Assembly (NCBI GenBank): GCA_025458585.1
Contig: JALOSD010000057.1
Coordinates: forward strand, 1-16,525
Source: Burkholderiaceae bacterium
Lineage (GTDB): Bacteria; Pseudomonadota; Gammaproteobacteria; Burkholderiales; Burkholderiaceae_C
Length of the DNA: 16,525 nt
Direction: 5' to 3'
In this document: in pieces, positions 6,772-13,415 of the stretch
Layout: each line of letters opens with the position of its first letter
Numbering within the stretch: position 1 is the stretch's first letter
Made by a program: the position numbers and the translations under genes
The notes under the pieces: generated by a model
The model's input: only the letters and a program-made list of their open reading frames with translations
Database searches by the model: none
Told to the model about the DNA's origin: nothing

Positions 6772-7782
6772 TCAGCGGAAGACGACGGTCTTGTGGCCGT
6801 TGAGCAGCACGCGGTGCTCGACGTGCCAGCGCACCGCCCGCGCGAGCACGACGCTCTCGACGTCGCGCCCGACGGCGGTCAGGTCCTCGGCCGACAGCGA
6901 GTGGTCGACGCGCGCGACGTCCTGCTCGATGATCGGCCCTTCGTCGAGGTCGGCGGTGACGTAGTGCGCCGTGGCGCCGATCAGCTTCACGCCGCGCGCG
7001 TGCGCCTGGTAGTACGGCTTGGCGCCCTTGAAGCTCGGCAGGAAGCTGTGGTGGATGTTGATCGCGCGGCCCTTGAGCGCGTTGCAGAACGCGGGGCTGA
7101 GGATCTGCATGTAGCGCGCGAGCACGACGAGGCCGACGCGCTCGCGCTCGATGATCGTCATCACCTGCTGTTCCTGCGCGCGCTTGGCCTCGGCAGGGCC
7201 GCCAGGCCCGTCCTTCGCGATCGGCAGGTGGTGGAAGGGAATGCCGTAGCTCTCGGCGAGCCGCGCGAACGCCGGGTGGTTGCTGACGATCGCCGGAATG
7301 TCGACCGCGAGCTGCCCGCTCTTCCAGCGAAACAGCAGGTCGTTCAGGCAGTGGCCGTGCTGGCTGACCATCAGCAGCACGCGCGAGCGCTGCGCCACCG
7401 CGTGGAAGCGCACGTCCATCGCGAACTGCTGGCGCACGTGCTCGAACAGGCGCTCGAGCGTGGGCGCGTCGGCCAGGTGCGGCGGCGCCTCGAAGTGCAC
7501 CCGCATGAAGAACAGCCCGGTGGCGTCGTCGCCTTCGAGGTCGCCGAACTGCTGCGAGTCGAGGATGTTGCAGCCGGCCTGGTACAGCAGGCCGGCGACG
7601 GCGTAGACCAGGCGGTACACCGTGCCGCAGTACGGGCAGCGGCCCTCGCCCGTGGACGCGACGTCGATGAACACCTTCGGGTGCCCGCTCCACAGCGGCA
7701 TCCTCGGGTGCGGGCAGTGCGTGACGCCCGGGCCCATCAGCTCCTTCGCGGCGAGCTCGACGACGGCTTTGGGTTCGCTCAT
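6772..7782 (-). CDS. purU: Fusion of CHCC zinc-finger protein with formyltetrahydrofolate deformylase
   Basis: A 336-residue chimera. Residues 1-58 match a small CHCC zinc-finger protein (NDUFS6-like) that I know as a free protein of about 65-70 residues next to ilvE: Cys23, His34, Cys49 and Cys52 are the likely zinc ligands and VYRL (55-58) is near its usual end. From residue 59 the sequence is PurU, which hydrolyses 10-formyl-THF to THF and formate (EC 3.5.1.10). The ACT domain begins at VYAVAGLLYQAGCNILD, lacking the usual first strand (of the LSCPDRPG-I type). The formyltransferase domain is complete: Asn242 and His244 in INIHHSFLPSF, the catalytic Asp region at VTADLDEGPIIEQD, and the C-terminal GHKTVVF. 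ATG at 7782, 7 bases after ilvE. The join looks like an in-frame deletion between two adjacent genes, or an assembly error. Whether the ACT part still folds is unknown. Confidence 0.85.
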   Translation of the reverse strand: MSEPKAVVELAAKELMGPGVTHCPHPRMPLWSGHPKVFIDVASTGEGRCPYCGTVYRLVYAVAGLLYQAGCNILDSQQFGDLEGDDATGLFFMRVHFEAPPHLADAPTLERLFEHVRQQFAMDVRFHAVAQRSRVLLMVSQHGHCLNDLLFRWKSGQLAVDIPAIVSNHPAFARLAESYGIPFHHLPIAKDGPGGPAEAKRAQEQQVMTIIERERVGLVVLARYMQILSPAFCNALKGRAINIHHSFLPSFKGAKPYYQAHARGVKLIGATAHYVTADLDEGPIIEQDVARVDHSLSAEDLTAVGRDVESVVLARAVRWHVEHRVLLNGHKTVVFR

Positions 7783-7789
7783 GGCGGGT

Positions 7790-8713
7790 TCAGACGCGGG
7801 TCAGCCACTCGGCGTACTTGCCGTTGCGGCCGTTGACGATGTCGAAGAACGCCGACTGGATCTTCTCCGTGATCGGCCCGCGGCTGCCGGCGCCGATCTG
7901 CACGCGGTCGAGTTCGCGGATCGGCGTGACCTCGGCCGCGGTGCCGGTGAAGAAGGCCTCGTCGCAGATGTAGACCTCGTCGCGCGTGATGCGCTTCTCG
8001 ACGATCTTCAGGCCGAGGTCGTGGCAGATCGCGAAGATGGTGTCGCGCGTGATGCCGTTGAGCGCGCCGGCCGACAGGTCGGGCGTGTAGACGACGCCCT
8101 TCTTGACGATGAACAGGTTCTCGCCCGCGCCCTCGCTGACGAAGCCGGTCGAGTCGAGCAGCAGCGCCTCGTCGTAGCCCTCGTCGGTGGCCTCCATGTT
8201 GGCCAGGATCGAGTTCGTGTAGTTGCTCACCGCCTTCGCCTGCGTCATCGTGATGTTGACGTGGTGGCGCGTGTAGCTGCTCGTCTTGACGCGGATGCCG
8301 CGCTTGAGGCCTTCCTCGCCGAGGTACGCGCCCCACGACCAGGCGGCGACCATCAGGTGGATCTTGTTGCCCTTCGGGCTGACCCCGAGCTTGTCGGAGC
8401 CGATCCAGGTCAGCGGGCGGATGTAGCAGCTCTCGAGCCTGTTGAGGCGCACCACCTCGCGCTGCGCCTCCATCACCTGCTCGACGGTGAAGGGGATCGT
8501 CATGCGCAGGATCTTGGCGCTGTTGAACAGCCGCTCGGTGTGCTCGCGCAGACGGAAGATCGCGGTGCCGTGGACCGTGTTGTAGGCGCGCACGCCCTCG
8601 AACGCGCCGCAGCCGTAGTGCAGCGTGTGCGTCAGCACGTGGATCTTGGCGTCGCGCCAGTCGACGAGCTGGCCGTCCATCCAGATCTTGCCGTCGCGGT
8701 CTTCCATCGACAT
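7790..8713 (-). CDS. ilvE: Branched-chain amino acid aminotransferase
   Basis: A 307-residue class IV PLP aminotransferase that performs the last step of Leu, Ile and Val synthesis, or the first of their breakdown, with 2-oxoglutarate/glutamate (EC 2.6.1.42). Seen: HTLHYGCGAFEGVRAY at 29-44, YIRPL at 97-101, the PLP-binding Lys160 in TQAKAVSNYTNS, SEGAGENLF at 193-201 and TGTAAEVTPI near 256-265. Length is standard. The frame is open further upstream to about 8917, but that extension is low-complexity and unlike the family. The first of two close ATGs (8713) has GAAGG at a workable distance; the second is at 8707. It heads the five-gene minus-strand run down to 4784. Confidence 0.95.
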   Translation of the reverse strand: MSMEDRDGKIWMDGQLVDWRDAKIHVLTHTLHYGCGAFEGVRAYNTVHGTAIFRLREHTERLFNSAKILRMTIPFTVEQVMEAQREVVRLNRLESCYIRPLTWIGSDKLGVSPKGNKIHLMVAAWSWGAYLGEEGLKRGIRVKTSSYTRHHVNITMTQAKAVSNYTNSILANMEATDEGYDEALLLDSTGFVSEGAGENLFIVKKGVVYTPDLSAGALNGITRDTIFAICHDLGLKIVEKRITRDEVYICDEAFFTGTAAEVTPIRELDRVQIGAGSRGPITEKIQSAFFDIVNGRNGKYAEWLTRV

Positions 8714-9166
8714 GAGAGCGCCTTCGGAGTCGGGGAAAGCCCGGATTCTAGGTCCCGGGGCCGTCGCTGCGCTTCGTTTGGCCTGGCCCCAAGGCGCGGC
8801 ACGCGCCGCCGAGTGCGAGCGCACGCTGCCCGCGACGTCCGCGTGCGACGCGTCGTGCGGGGCGCGCGGCCCACGTGAGCGAACTGCCCAGGCGAGGCAT
8901 GCCCCGGGCGGTGGCATGCAGGGTGGCGGTGGTGCCTGCGGGCGCAGGCCCGGTTCGCGCTCGCCCCAACGTCGTCAGTCCGAAGCCGGTGATGACCGCG
9001 GTGACGGTGGCCTGCCACGACGGTGAAGCGCGAGCGTGGGCCGGAGCGCGCAGGCACCGCCGCCGCCCTGCCGCCGCGAGCCGTGCCGGCTACCCGATCG
9101 CTTGGAGGCCGACTCGCAGGGGGGCGCGCTACGGTGCAGGCATCGGCGATCGGCGGCGATCGAACC
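8714..9166. other. 453-bp stretch without a recognisable gene
   Basis: Apart from the ilvE promoter region, I can support no gene here. Several frames are open on both strands, as expected at this GC content, but none gives a recognisable protein or convincing start. A 7-bp inverted repeat, GCATGCC/GGCATGC, lies at 8897-8919 with a 9-base loop, and a 5-bp one (CCTGC/GCAGG) follows near 8934-8947. A hydrophobic minus-strand stretch around 8945-9010 could be the trace of a decayed membrane protein, but this is not established. Confidence 0.6.
8745..8750 (-). promoter_or_regulatory. Candidate -10 box of the ilvE operon
   Basis: On the minus strand TAGAAT (8750-8745) matches five of six -10 consensus bases. 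It would start transcription near 8738, giving a leader of about 25 bases. No good -35 hexamer is found at 16-18 bases. Confidence 0.4.
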
Positions 9167-9586
9167 TCAGCGCCCGGCCGCAGCGCCCTGGATGGCGTCG
9201 CTTTGGGCCTCTCCCGCCGGCCGCGTCAACATCCACTGCCGGCAGCGCCCGCCGACGAGTTCGACGCGCACGGTGGCGCCCGACGCATCGCTCCACTCGA
9301 AAGTCTCGGGGTCGTCGGCGACCTTGCGCCCGAGCGAGCGCGTCAGCGGCAGGATCTCGAGCAGCCGCATGCCTTCGCTCAGCTTCGAATGCAGCATGAC
9401 CGCGCTGTCGACCCGCCCCACCGGGGCCTGCGCCGCGACGCGCATCACGCGCATCGCCTTGCCGAACTGCAGCAGCAGCCAGAAGACGATCATCGTCACG
9501 CCGAGCACGACGCCGCGCCAGCCGTACTGCGCGTAGCCGACCGCGATCGCGAGCGCGGCGAGCGTCCAGCCGACCCAGGGGTTCAC
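9167..9586 (-). CDS. Small conserved membrane protein of unknown function
   Basis: A 139-residue protein with two probable membrane segments close together (about residues 5-20 and 24-41), then a soluble cytoplasmic domain with the conserved-looking blocks APVGRVDSAVMLHSKLSEGM and LTRSLGR. I recognise it as a conserved Burkholderiales hypothetical but know no function. The GTG at 9586 is chosen because its first bases overlap the stop of the metallophosphoesterase gene (GTGA, four-base overlap), the usual sign of translational coupling, and the first membrane segment starts immediately after it. It is last in the alr-headed operon. I see no clear terminator hairpin just after it. Confidence 0.75.
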   Translation of the reverse strand: MNPWVGWTLAALAIAVGYAQYGWRGVVLGVTMIVFWLLLQFGKAMRVMRVAAQAPVGRVDSAVMLHSKLSEGMRLLEILPLTRSLGRKVADDPETFEWSDASGATVRVELVGGRCRQWMLTRPAGEAQSDAIQGAAAGR

Positions 9587-10377
9587 GGGCGTGCGCCTTC
9601 GCCGACCACCTCGCGCTCGAGCCGCCCGACGCGCCCGGTGCGCAGCGCGTCGGCCCAGTCGCCGCGGCCGTTCACCTCGGCCTGGCGCGCGGCGGCTTCC
9701 CAGTCGTAGGCGGTCGCGCAAAGCGTCGCCTGCCAGCCGGCGGCGCCGCGCTCGAGCACCGCCCAGCGCGCGTGCGGGCTGCCGGTCTCGACGCGGTGCT
9801 CGAACGGGCGGTCGTCGTCGTAGGCCTGCACGCCGACGCTGCCGGGGTTGACGACGAGCGCTCCGTCGCATCTGACCAGCCGCGGTGTGTGCGTGTGGCC
9901 GCACAGCACGACGGGGTCGCGTCGCCCGGCCAGCCGCGCGCGCACTTCGTCGAGCGTCGCCGCGCGGATGCCGGGCGAGCCGTGGCGGCCGAGGTCGGGC
10001 GTGACGGTCTCGAGCAGGTACTCGAGGTCGTCGGTCGGCGTCGCGTGGCAGCACCACACGCCACCGCCGAGGTCGAGCGTCGCCGGCAGCGCGGCGAGCC
10101 ACGCGCGCTCGGCGTCGCCGAGCCGATCGGCGGTGAACGCGTCGGCGGCGCTCATGCGCTCGCGCGGCAGCGTCAGCACCTGCCGCTCGTGGTTGCCGCG
10201 GATCGTCGGCCAGCCGAGCGCCATCAGCCGCTGCACCGTCTCGCGCGGCCACAGCGGGCCGCTGGCGATGTCGCCGAGGTTGACGATGCGGTCGACGCCG
10301 GCGCGCGCGATGTCGGCGATCACGGCGTCGAGCGCCGGCAGGTTGCCGTGGATGTCGGAGACGATCGCGAGTTGCAT
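9583..10377 (-). CDS. Calcineurin-like metallophosphoesterase
   Basis: A 264-residue dinuclear-metal phosphoesterase of the YfcE/MJ0936-like group. Its motifs appear in order: SDIHGN (Asp8, His10), NLGDIASGP (Asp36), GNHER (Asn62, His63), CCHATP near residue 110, CGHTHTP near 159 and NPGSVG near 177. The substrate is unknown; relatives hydrolyse phosphodiesters or phosphomonoesters. The ATG at 10377 lies three bases after the radA stop. The C-terminal part after about residue 210 is a family-typical helical extension. It is the fourth gene of the alr operon. Confidence 0.9.
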   Translation of the reverse strand: MQLAIVSDIHGNLPALDAVIADIARAGVDRIVNLGDIASGPLWPRETVQRLMALGWPTIRGNHERQVLTLPRERMSAADAFTADRLGDAERAWLAALPATLDLGGGVWCCHATPTDDLEYLLETVTPDLGRHGSPGIRAATLDEVRARLAGRRDPVVLCGHTHTPRLVRCDGALVVNPGSVGVQAYDDDRPFEHRVETGSPHARWAVLERGAAGWQATLCATAYDWEAAARQAEVNGRGDWADALRTGRVGRLEREVVGEGARP

Positions 10378-10380
10378 GCG

Positions 10381-11745
10381 TCACAGGCTCCGCACGATGT
10401 CGATCGCCTGCTCGATGCGTTCGACCGGGTGGATCGCCAGGCCCTCGATCGGCTTCTTCGGCGCATTGGCCTTCGGCACCAAGGCGGCCGAGAAACCGAG
10501 CTTGGCCGCCTCCTTGAGCCGCTCCTGGCCGCGCGGCGCCGGGCGCACCTCGCCGGCGAGGCCGATCTCGCCGAAGGCGATGAAGCCGCGCGGCAGCGCC
10601 CGGCCGCGCAGCGAGCTCTGGATGGCCAGCAGCACCGCGAGGTCGGCCGCCGGCTCGGCGATGCGCACGCCGCCCACCGCGTTGACGAACACGTCCTGGT
10701 CCATGCACGACACGCCGGCGTGGCGGTGCAGCACCGCCAGCAGCATCGCGAGGCGGTCGCGGTCGAGGCCGACCGACAGCCGCCGCGGGCTGGGGCCGCC
10801 GCTGTCGACGAGCGCCTGCACCTCGACGAGCAGCGGGCGCGTGCCTTCGAGCGTGACGAGCACGCACGAACCGGGCACCGGCTCGCCGTGCGTCGACAGG
10901 AAGATCGCGCTCGGGTTGCTCACGCCCTTCAGCCCGCGCTCGGTCATCGCGAACACGCCGATCTCGTTGACGGCGCCGAAGCGGTTCTTGATCGCGCGCA
11001 CGAGGCGGAAGCTCGAATGCGTGTCGCCCTCGAAGTACAGCACGGTGTCGACGATGTGCTCGAGCACGCGCGGGCCGGCGAGCGAGCCTTCCTTCGTGAC
11101 GTGGCCGACGAGCACCATCGCCGCGCCGCCGGCCTTCGCCGTGCGCGTGAGCTGCGCCGCGCACTCGCGCACCTGCGCCACCGAGCCGGGCGCCGACGTC
11201 AGTTGGTCCGAATACAGCGTCTGGATCGAGTCGATGACGACGAAGGCCGGCTTCTCCGCCTCGATCGTCGCGAGGATGCGCTCGAGCTGGATCTCGGCGA
11301 GCACGCGCACGCGCTTGCCGTCGAGGCCGAGCCGGCGCGAACGCAGCGCGACCTGCGCCCCCGACTCCTCGCCGGTCACGTAGAGGACGGCGAGCCGCGC
11401 CGACAGCGCGTCGACCGCCTGCAGCAGCAGCGTGCTCTTGCCGATGCCGGGGTCGCCGCCGATCAGCACGACGCCGCCGGGCACGATGCCGCCGCCGAGC
11501 ACGCGGTCGAGCTCGTCCTGCCCGGTGGGCGTGCGCTCGACGTCGGCGGCCTCGATCTCGCTGAGCGTGGCCACCGGCTGCGAGCGCGCGAGCGCCTGGA
11601 AGCGGTGTCTGCCGGCGCCGCCCGTCGACTCGGCGACCGTCTCCTCGAGCGTGTTCCAGGCGCCGCAGTGCGGGCACTTGCCGAGCCACTTCGCGCTCGT
11701 GCCGCCGCACTCGCCGCAGGTGTAGACCGTCTTCGGCGCGGCCAC
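10381..11745 (-). CDS. radA: DNA repair protein RadA
   Basis: A 454-residue RecA-like ATPase that promotes branch migration and processing of recombination intermediates. Domains in order: a four-Cys zinc finger (Cys10, Cys13, Cys24, Cys27: YTCGECGG and CPHCGAWN); a RecA-like core with Walker A GGDPGIGKST at about 96-105 and Walker B VVIDSIQT at 169-176; the RadA-specific KNRFG motif at 253-257; and a C-terminal Lon-protease-like domain. The GTG at 11745 is chosen because GGAGGG lies six bases upstream, whereas the TTG two codons earlier is too near the same Shine-Dalgarno. It starts two bases after the arfB stop, so the two are coupled. Length matches the family. Confidence 0.95.
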   Translation of the reverse strand: MAAPKTVYTCGECGGTSAKWLGKCPHCGAWNTLEETVAESTGGAGRHRFQALARSQPVATLSEIEAADVERTPTGQDELDRVLGGGIVPGGVVLIGGDPGIGKSTLLLQAVDALSARLAVLYVTGEESGAQVALRSRRLGLDGKRVRVLAEIQLERILATIEAEKPAFVVIDSIQTLYSDQLTSAPGSVAQVRECAAQLTRTAKAGGAAMVLVGHVTKEGSLAGPRVLEHIVDTVLYFEGDTHSSFRLVRAIKNRFGAVNEIGVFAMTERGLKGVSNPSAIFLSTHGEPVPGSCVLVTLEGTRPLLVEVQALVDSGGPSPRRLSVGLDRDRLAMLLAVLHRHAGVSCMDQDVFVNAVGGVRIAEPAADLAVLLAIQSSLRGRALPRGFIAFGEIGLAGEVRPAPRGQERLKEAAKLGFSAALVPKANAPKKPIEGLAIHPVERIEQAIDIVRSL

Positions 11746-11747
11746 CG

Positions 11748-12158
11748 TCAACCCTCCGGCGACACCTTGCCGCGCGCGGCCTTCAGCCGCGCGTGCAGCG
11801 ACTTGCGCTGCAGCCGCCGCTGCACCGACGCCAGCGTCGGCTTCGTCGCCCTGCGCTCGCGCGGCGGCGTCGCGGCGGCGTCGACGAGCGCCTGCAGGCG
11901 CGCCATCGCGTCGGCGCGGTTGCGCTCGAGGCTGCGGTGCGTCTGCGCCTTGATCACGACGACGCCGTCGTCGCTGATGCGCTGGTCTCGGCACGCGAGC
12001 AGCCGCTGCCTGACGTCGTCGGGCAGCGACGAGGCGCGCACATCGAAGCGCAGGTGCACCGCGTTCGAGACCTTGTTGACGTTCTGGCCGCCGGCGCCCT
12101 GCGCGCGCACGGCCGTCCACTCGACCTCGTCGGGGCGCACGGTGCACGCGCTGTTCAT
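11748..12158 (-). CDS. arfB: Alternative ribosome-rescue factor / peptidyl-tRNA hydrolase ArfB
   Basis: A 136-residue homologue of YaeJ/ArfB and mitochondrial ICT1. These enter the empty A site of stalled ribosomes and hydrolyse peptidyl-tRNA. The catalytic GGQ is at residues 23-25 within AQGAGGQNVNKVSNAVHLRF, a class-I release-factor signature. A basic C-terminal tail (RRLQRKSLHARLKAARGKV) fits the segment that inserts in the mRNA channel. There is no codon-recognition domain, which separates it from PrfA/PrfB. The short length favours ArfB over PrfH. The ATG at 12158 lies seven bases after the alr stop. Confidence 0.92.
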   Translation of the reverse strand: MNSACTVRPDEVEWTAVRAQGAGGQNVNKVSNAVHLRFDVRASSLPDDVRQRLLACRDQRISDDGVVVIKAQTHRSLERNRADAMARLQALVDAAATPPRERRATKPTLASVQRRLQRKSLHARLKAARGKVSPEG

Positions 12159-12165
12159 CGGCGCC

Positions 12166-13272
12166 TCACGACGCGAGCGGCACGGCGCGCACCGGCACGC
12201 GCGGCGCGAGCGCGCACATCAGCTCGTAGCCGATCGTGCCGGCGGCGTGCGCGACCTCGTCGATCGGCAGCCGCGCGCCGTTCGGGCCGTCGCCCCACAG
12301 CGTGACCTCGCTGCCCAGTCCGGCCTGCGGCACCGGGCCGAGGTCGACGGCGAGCATGTCCATCGACACCCGACCGACGGTGCGCGTGCGCACGCCCTCG
12401 ACGAGCACCGGCGTGCCCGTGCCGGCGTGGCGCGGGTAGCCGTCGGCGTAACCGCAGGCGGCGATGCCGATCGTCATCGGCGCGTCGGCGACGAAGGTGC
12501 TGCCGTAGCCGACGCTGTCGCCCGGCTGCAGCGCCTGCGTCGCGATCAGCTTCGTGCGCAGCGTCATCGTCGGGCGCAGGCCCCAGTGCACGATGTCGTG
12601 CGCCGGGAAGTCGGGCGCGCTGCCGTAGCACAGGATGCCGGCGCGCACCCAGTCGGCGGCCACGCCCGCCTCGCGCGCGTGGCGCAGCACCGCGGCGCTG
12701 TTGGCGACGCAGCGCTCGCCGGGCAGGTCGCGGGTCGCGGCGTCGAACACCGCCATCTGGTGCGCGATGCCGCGCTCGCCGTCGGCGTCGGAGAAATGCG
12801 TCATCAGCGACACTTCGGCCACCTGCGGCAGCGCGTTCAGCCGCGCCCACGCGGCGCGGGTCGACTCCGGCCGGAAGCCCAGGCGGTTCATGCCGCTGTT
12901 CATCTTCAGGAATACGCGGTGCGGCTGATGCGTCTTGTGCGCCGCGAGCCAGTCGATCTGCGTCTCGTCGTGCACGACGTGCCACAGGTTCAGGCGCGAG
13001 CAGGTCTCGAGGTCTCGAGGCTCGAAGCAGCCCTCGAGCAGCAGGATCGGCCCGCGCCAGTCGAGCGCGCGCAGGCGCTGCGCCTCTTCGAGGTCGAGCA
13101 GCGCGAAGCCGTCGGCGGCGCGCAGCCCGGTGAACGCGCGCTCCACGCCGTGGCCGTAGGCGTTGGCCTTGACGACCGCCCACACGCGCGAGTCGGGCGC
13201 GCCGGCGCGCGCGCGCTGCAGGTTGTGCGCCAGCGCGTCGGTGTGGATCAGGGCTTCGATCGGGCGCGGCAT
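12166..13272 (-). CDS. alr: Alanine racemase
   Basis: A 368-residue fold-type III PLP enzyme that interconverts L- and D-alanine for peptidoglycan synthesis (EC 5.1.1.1). The PLP lysine is Lys35 in AVVKANAYGHG, and the catalytic tyrosine of the partner face is Tyr256 in SVGYGSTF. Other family motifs are FLKMNSGMNRLGF near 121-133, THFSDAD near 158-164 and GRVSMDM near residue 300. Length is standard. A biosynthetic Alr and a catabolic DadX cannot be told apart by sequence alone; the absence of dadA nearby favours Alr. It heads the operon alr-arfB-radA-phosphoesterase-membrane protein and is divergent from lplT. Confidence 0.95.
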   Translation of the reverse strand: MPRPIEALIHTDALAHNLQRARAGAPDSRVWAVVKANAYGHGVERAFTGLRAADGFALLDLEEAQRLRALDWRGPILLLEGCFEPRDLETCSRLNLWHVVHDETQIDWLAAHKTHQPHRVFLKMNSGMNRLGFRPESTRAAWARLNALPQVAEVSLMTHFSDADGERGIAHQMAVFDAATRDLPGERCVANSAAVLRHAREAGVAADWVRAGILCYGSAPDFPAHDIVHWGLRPTMTLRTKLIATQALQPGDSVGYGSTFVADAPMTIGIAACGYADGYPRHAGTGTPVLVEGVRTRTVGRVSMDMLAVDLGPVPQAGLGSEVTLWGDGPNGARLPIDEVAHAAGTIGYELMCALAPRVPVRAVPLAS

Positions 13273-13302
13273 GGGCTCGGCGGCGGGCGGACTGACCGGC
13301 GC

Positions 13303-13308
13303 ATTGTG
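13303..13308 (-). promoter_or_regulatory. Candidate -10 element of the alr operon
   Basis: CACAAT on the minus strand, about 30 bases before the ATG at 13272. No clear -35 box is seen. It matches the nACAAT hexamer found upstream of other genes here. Confidence 0.3.
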
Positions 13309-13345
13309 CGGCGCTCACGCCGGCCGGCCGTCACGGGGTGCATGC

Positions 13346-13368
13346 TATAACCGCCGCCGCTGGAGGAG
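13346..13368 (+). promoter_or_regulatory. Candidate -10 box and strong Shine-Dalgarno upstream of lplT
   Basis: TATAAC (13346-13351) matches five of six -10 bases. GGAGGAG follows at 13362-13368, right after the expected start of transcription. The nearest ATG in frame is at 13416, 47 bases away. An in-frame ACG sits at 13374, at normal Shine-Dalgarno spacing. Confidence 0.4.
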
Positions 13369-13415
13369 ACATCACGCCGCGCCGACCGCGCGCGGCGTCG
13401 GGCGTGGCGCCGCGC

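Noticed and set aside
8714..8917. Longer N-terminus for IlvE starting at 8917
   Set aside because: The extra 68 residues are low-complexity and unlike any IlvE; the candidate -10 box (8750-8745) lies inside it, and a normal start exists at 8713.
8875..9399. Plus-strand frame in the intergenic gap as a small gene
   Set aside because: No family resemblance, third-position composition not convincing, and it overlaps the membrane-protein gene by more than 200 bases.
11748..12158. Annotation as peptide chain release factor (PrfH/PrfB fragment)
   Set aside because: The protein is complete at 136 residues, has the GGQ near its N-terminus and a basic tail, and lacks a codon-recognition domain, all pointing to ArfB.
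9772..13350. A 1192-codon open frame on the plus strand opposite radA, arfB and alr
   Set aside because: It is an antisense shadow of three recognised genes, with low-complexity composition and no family match.
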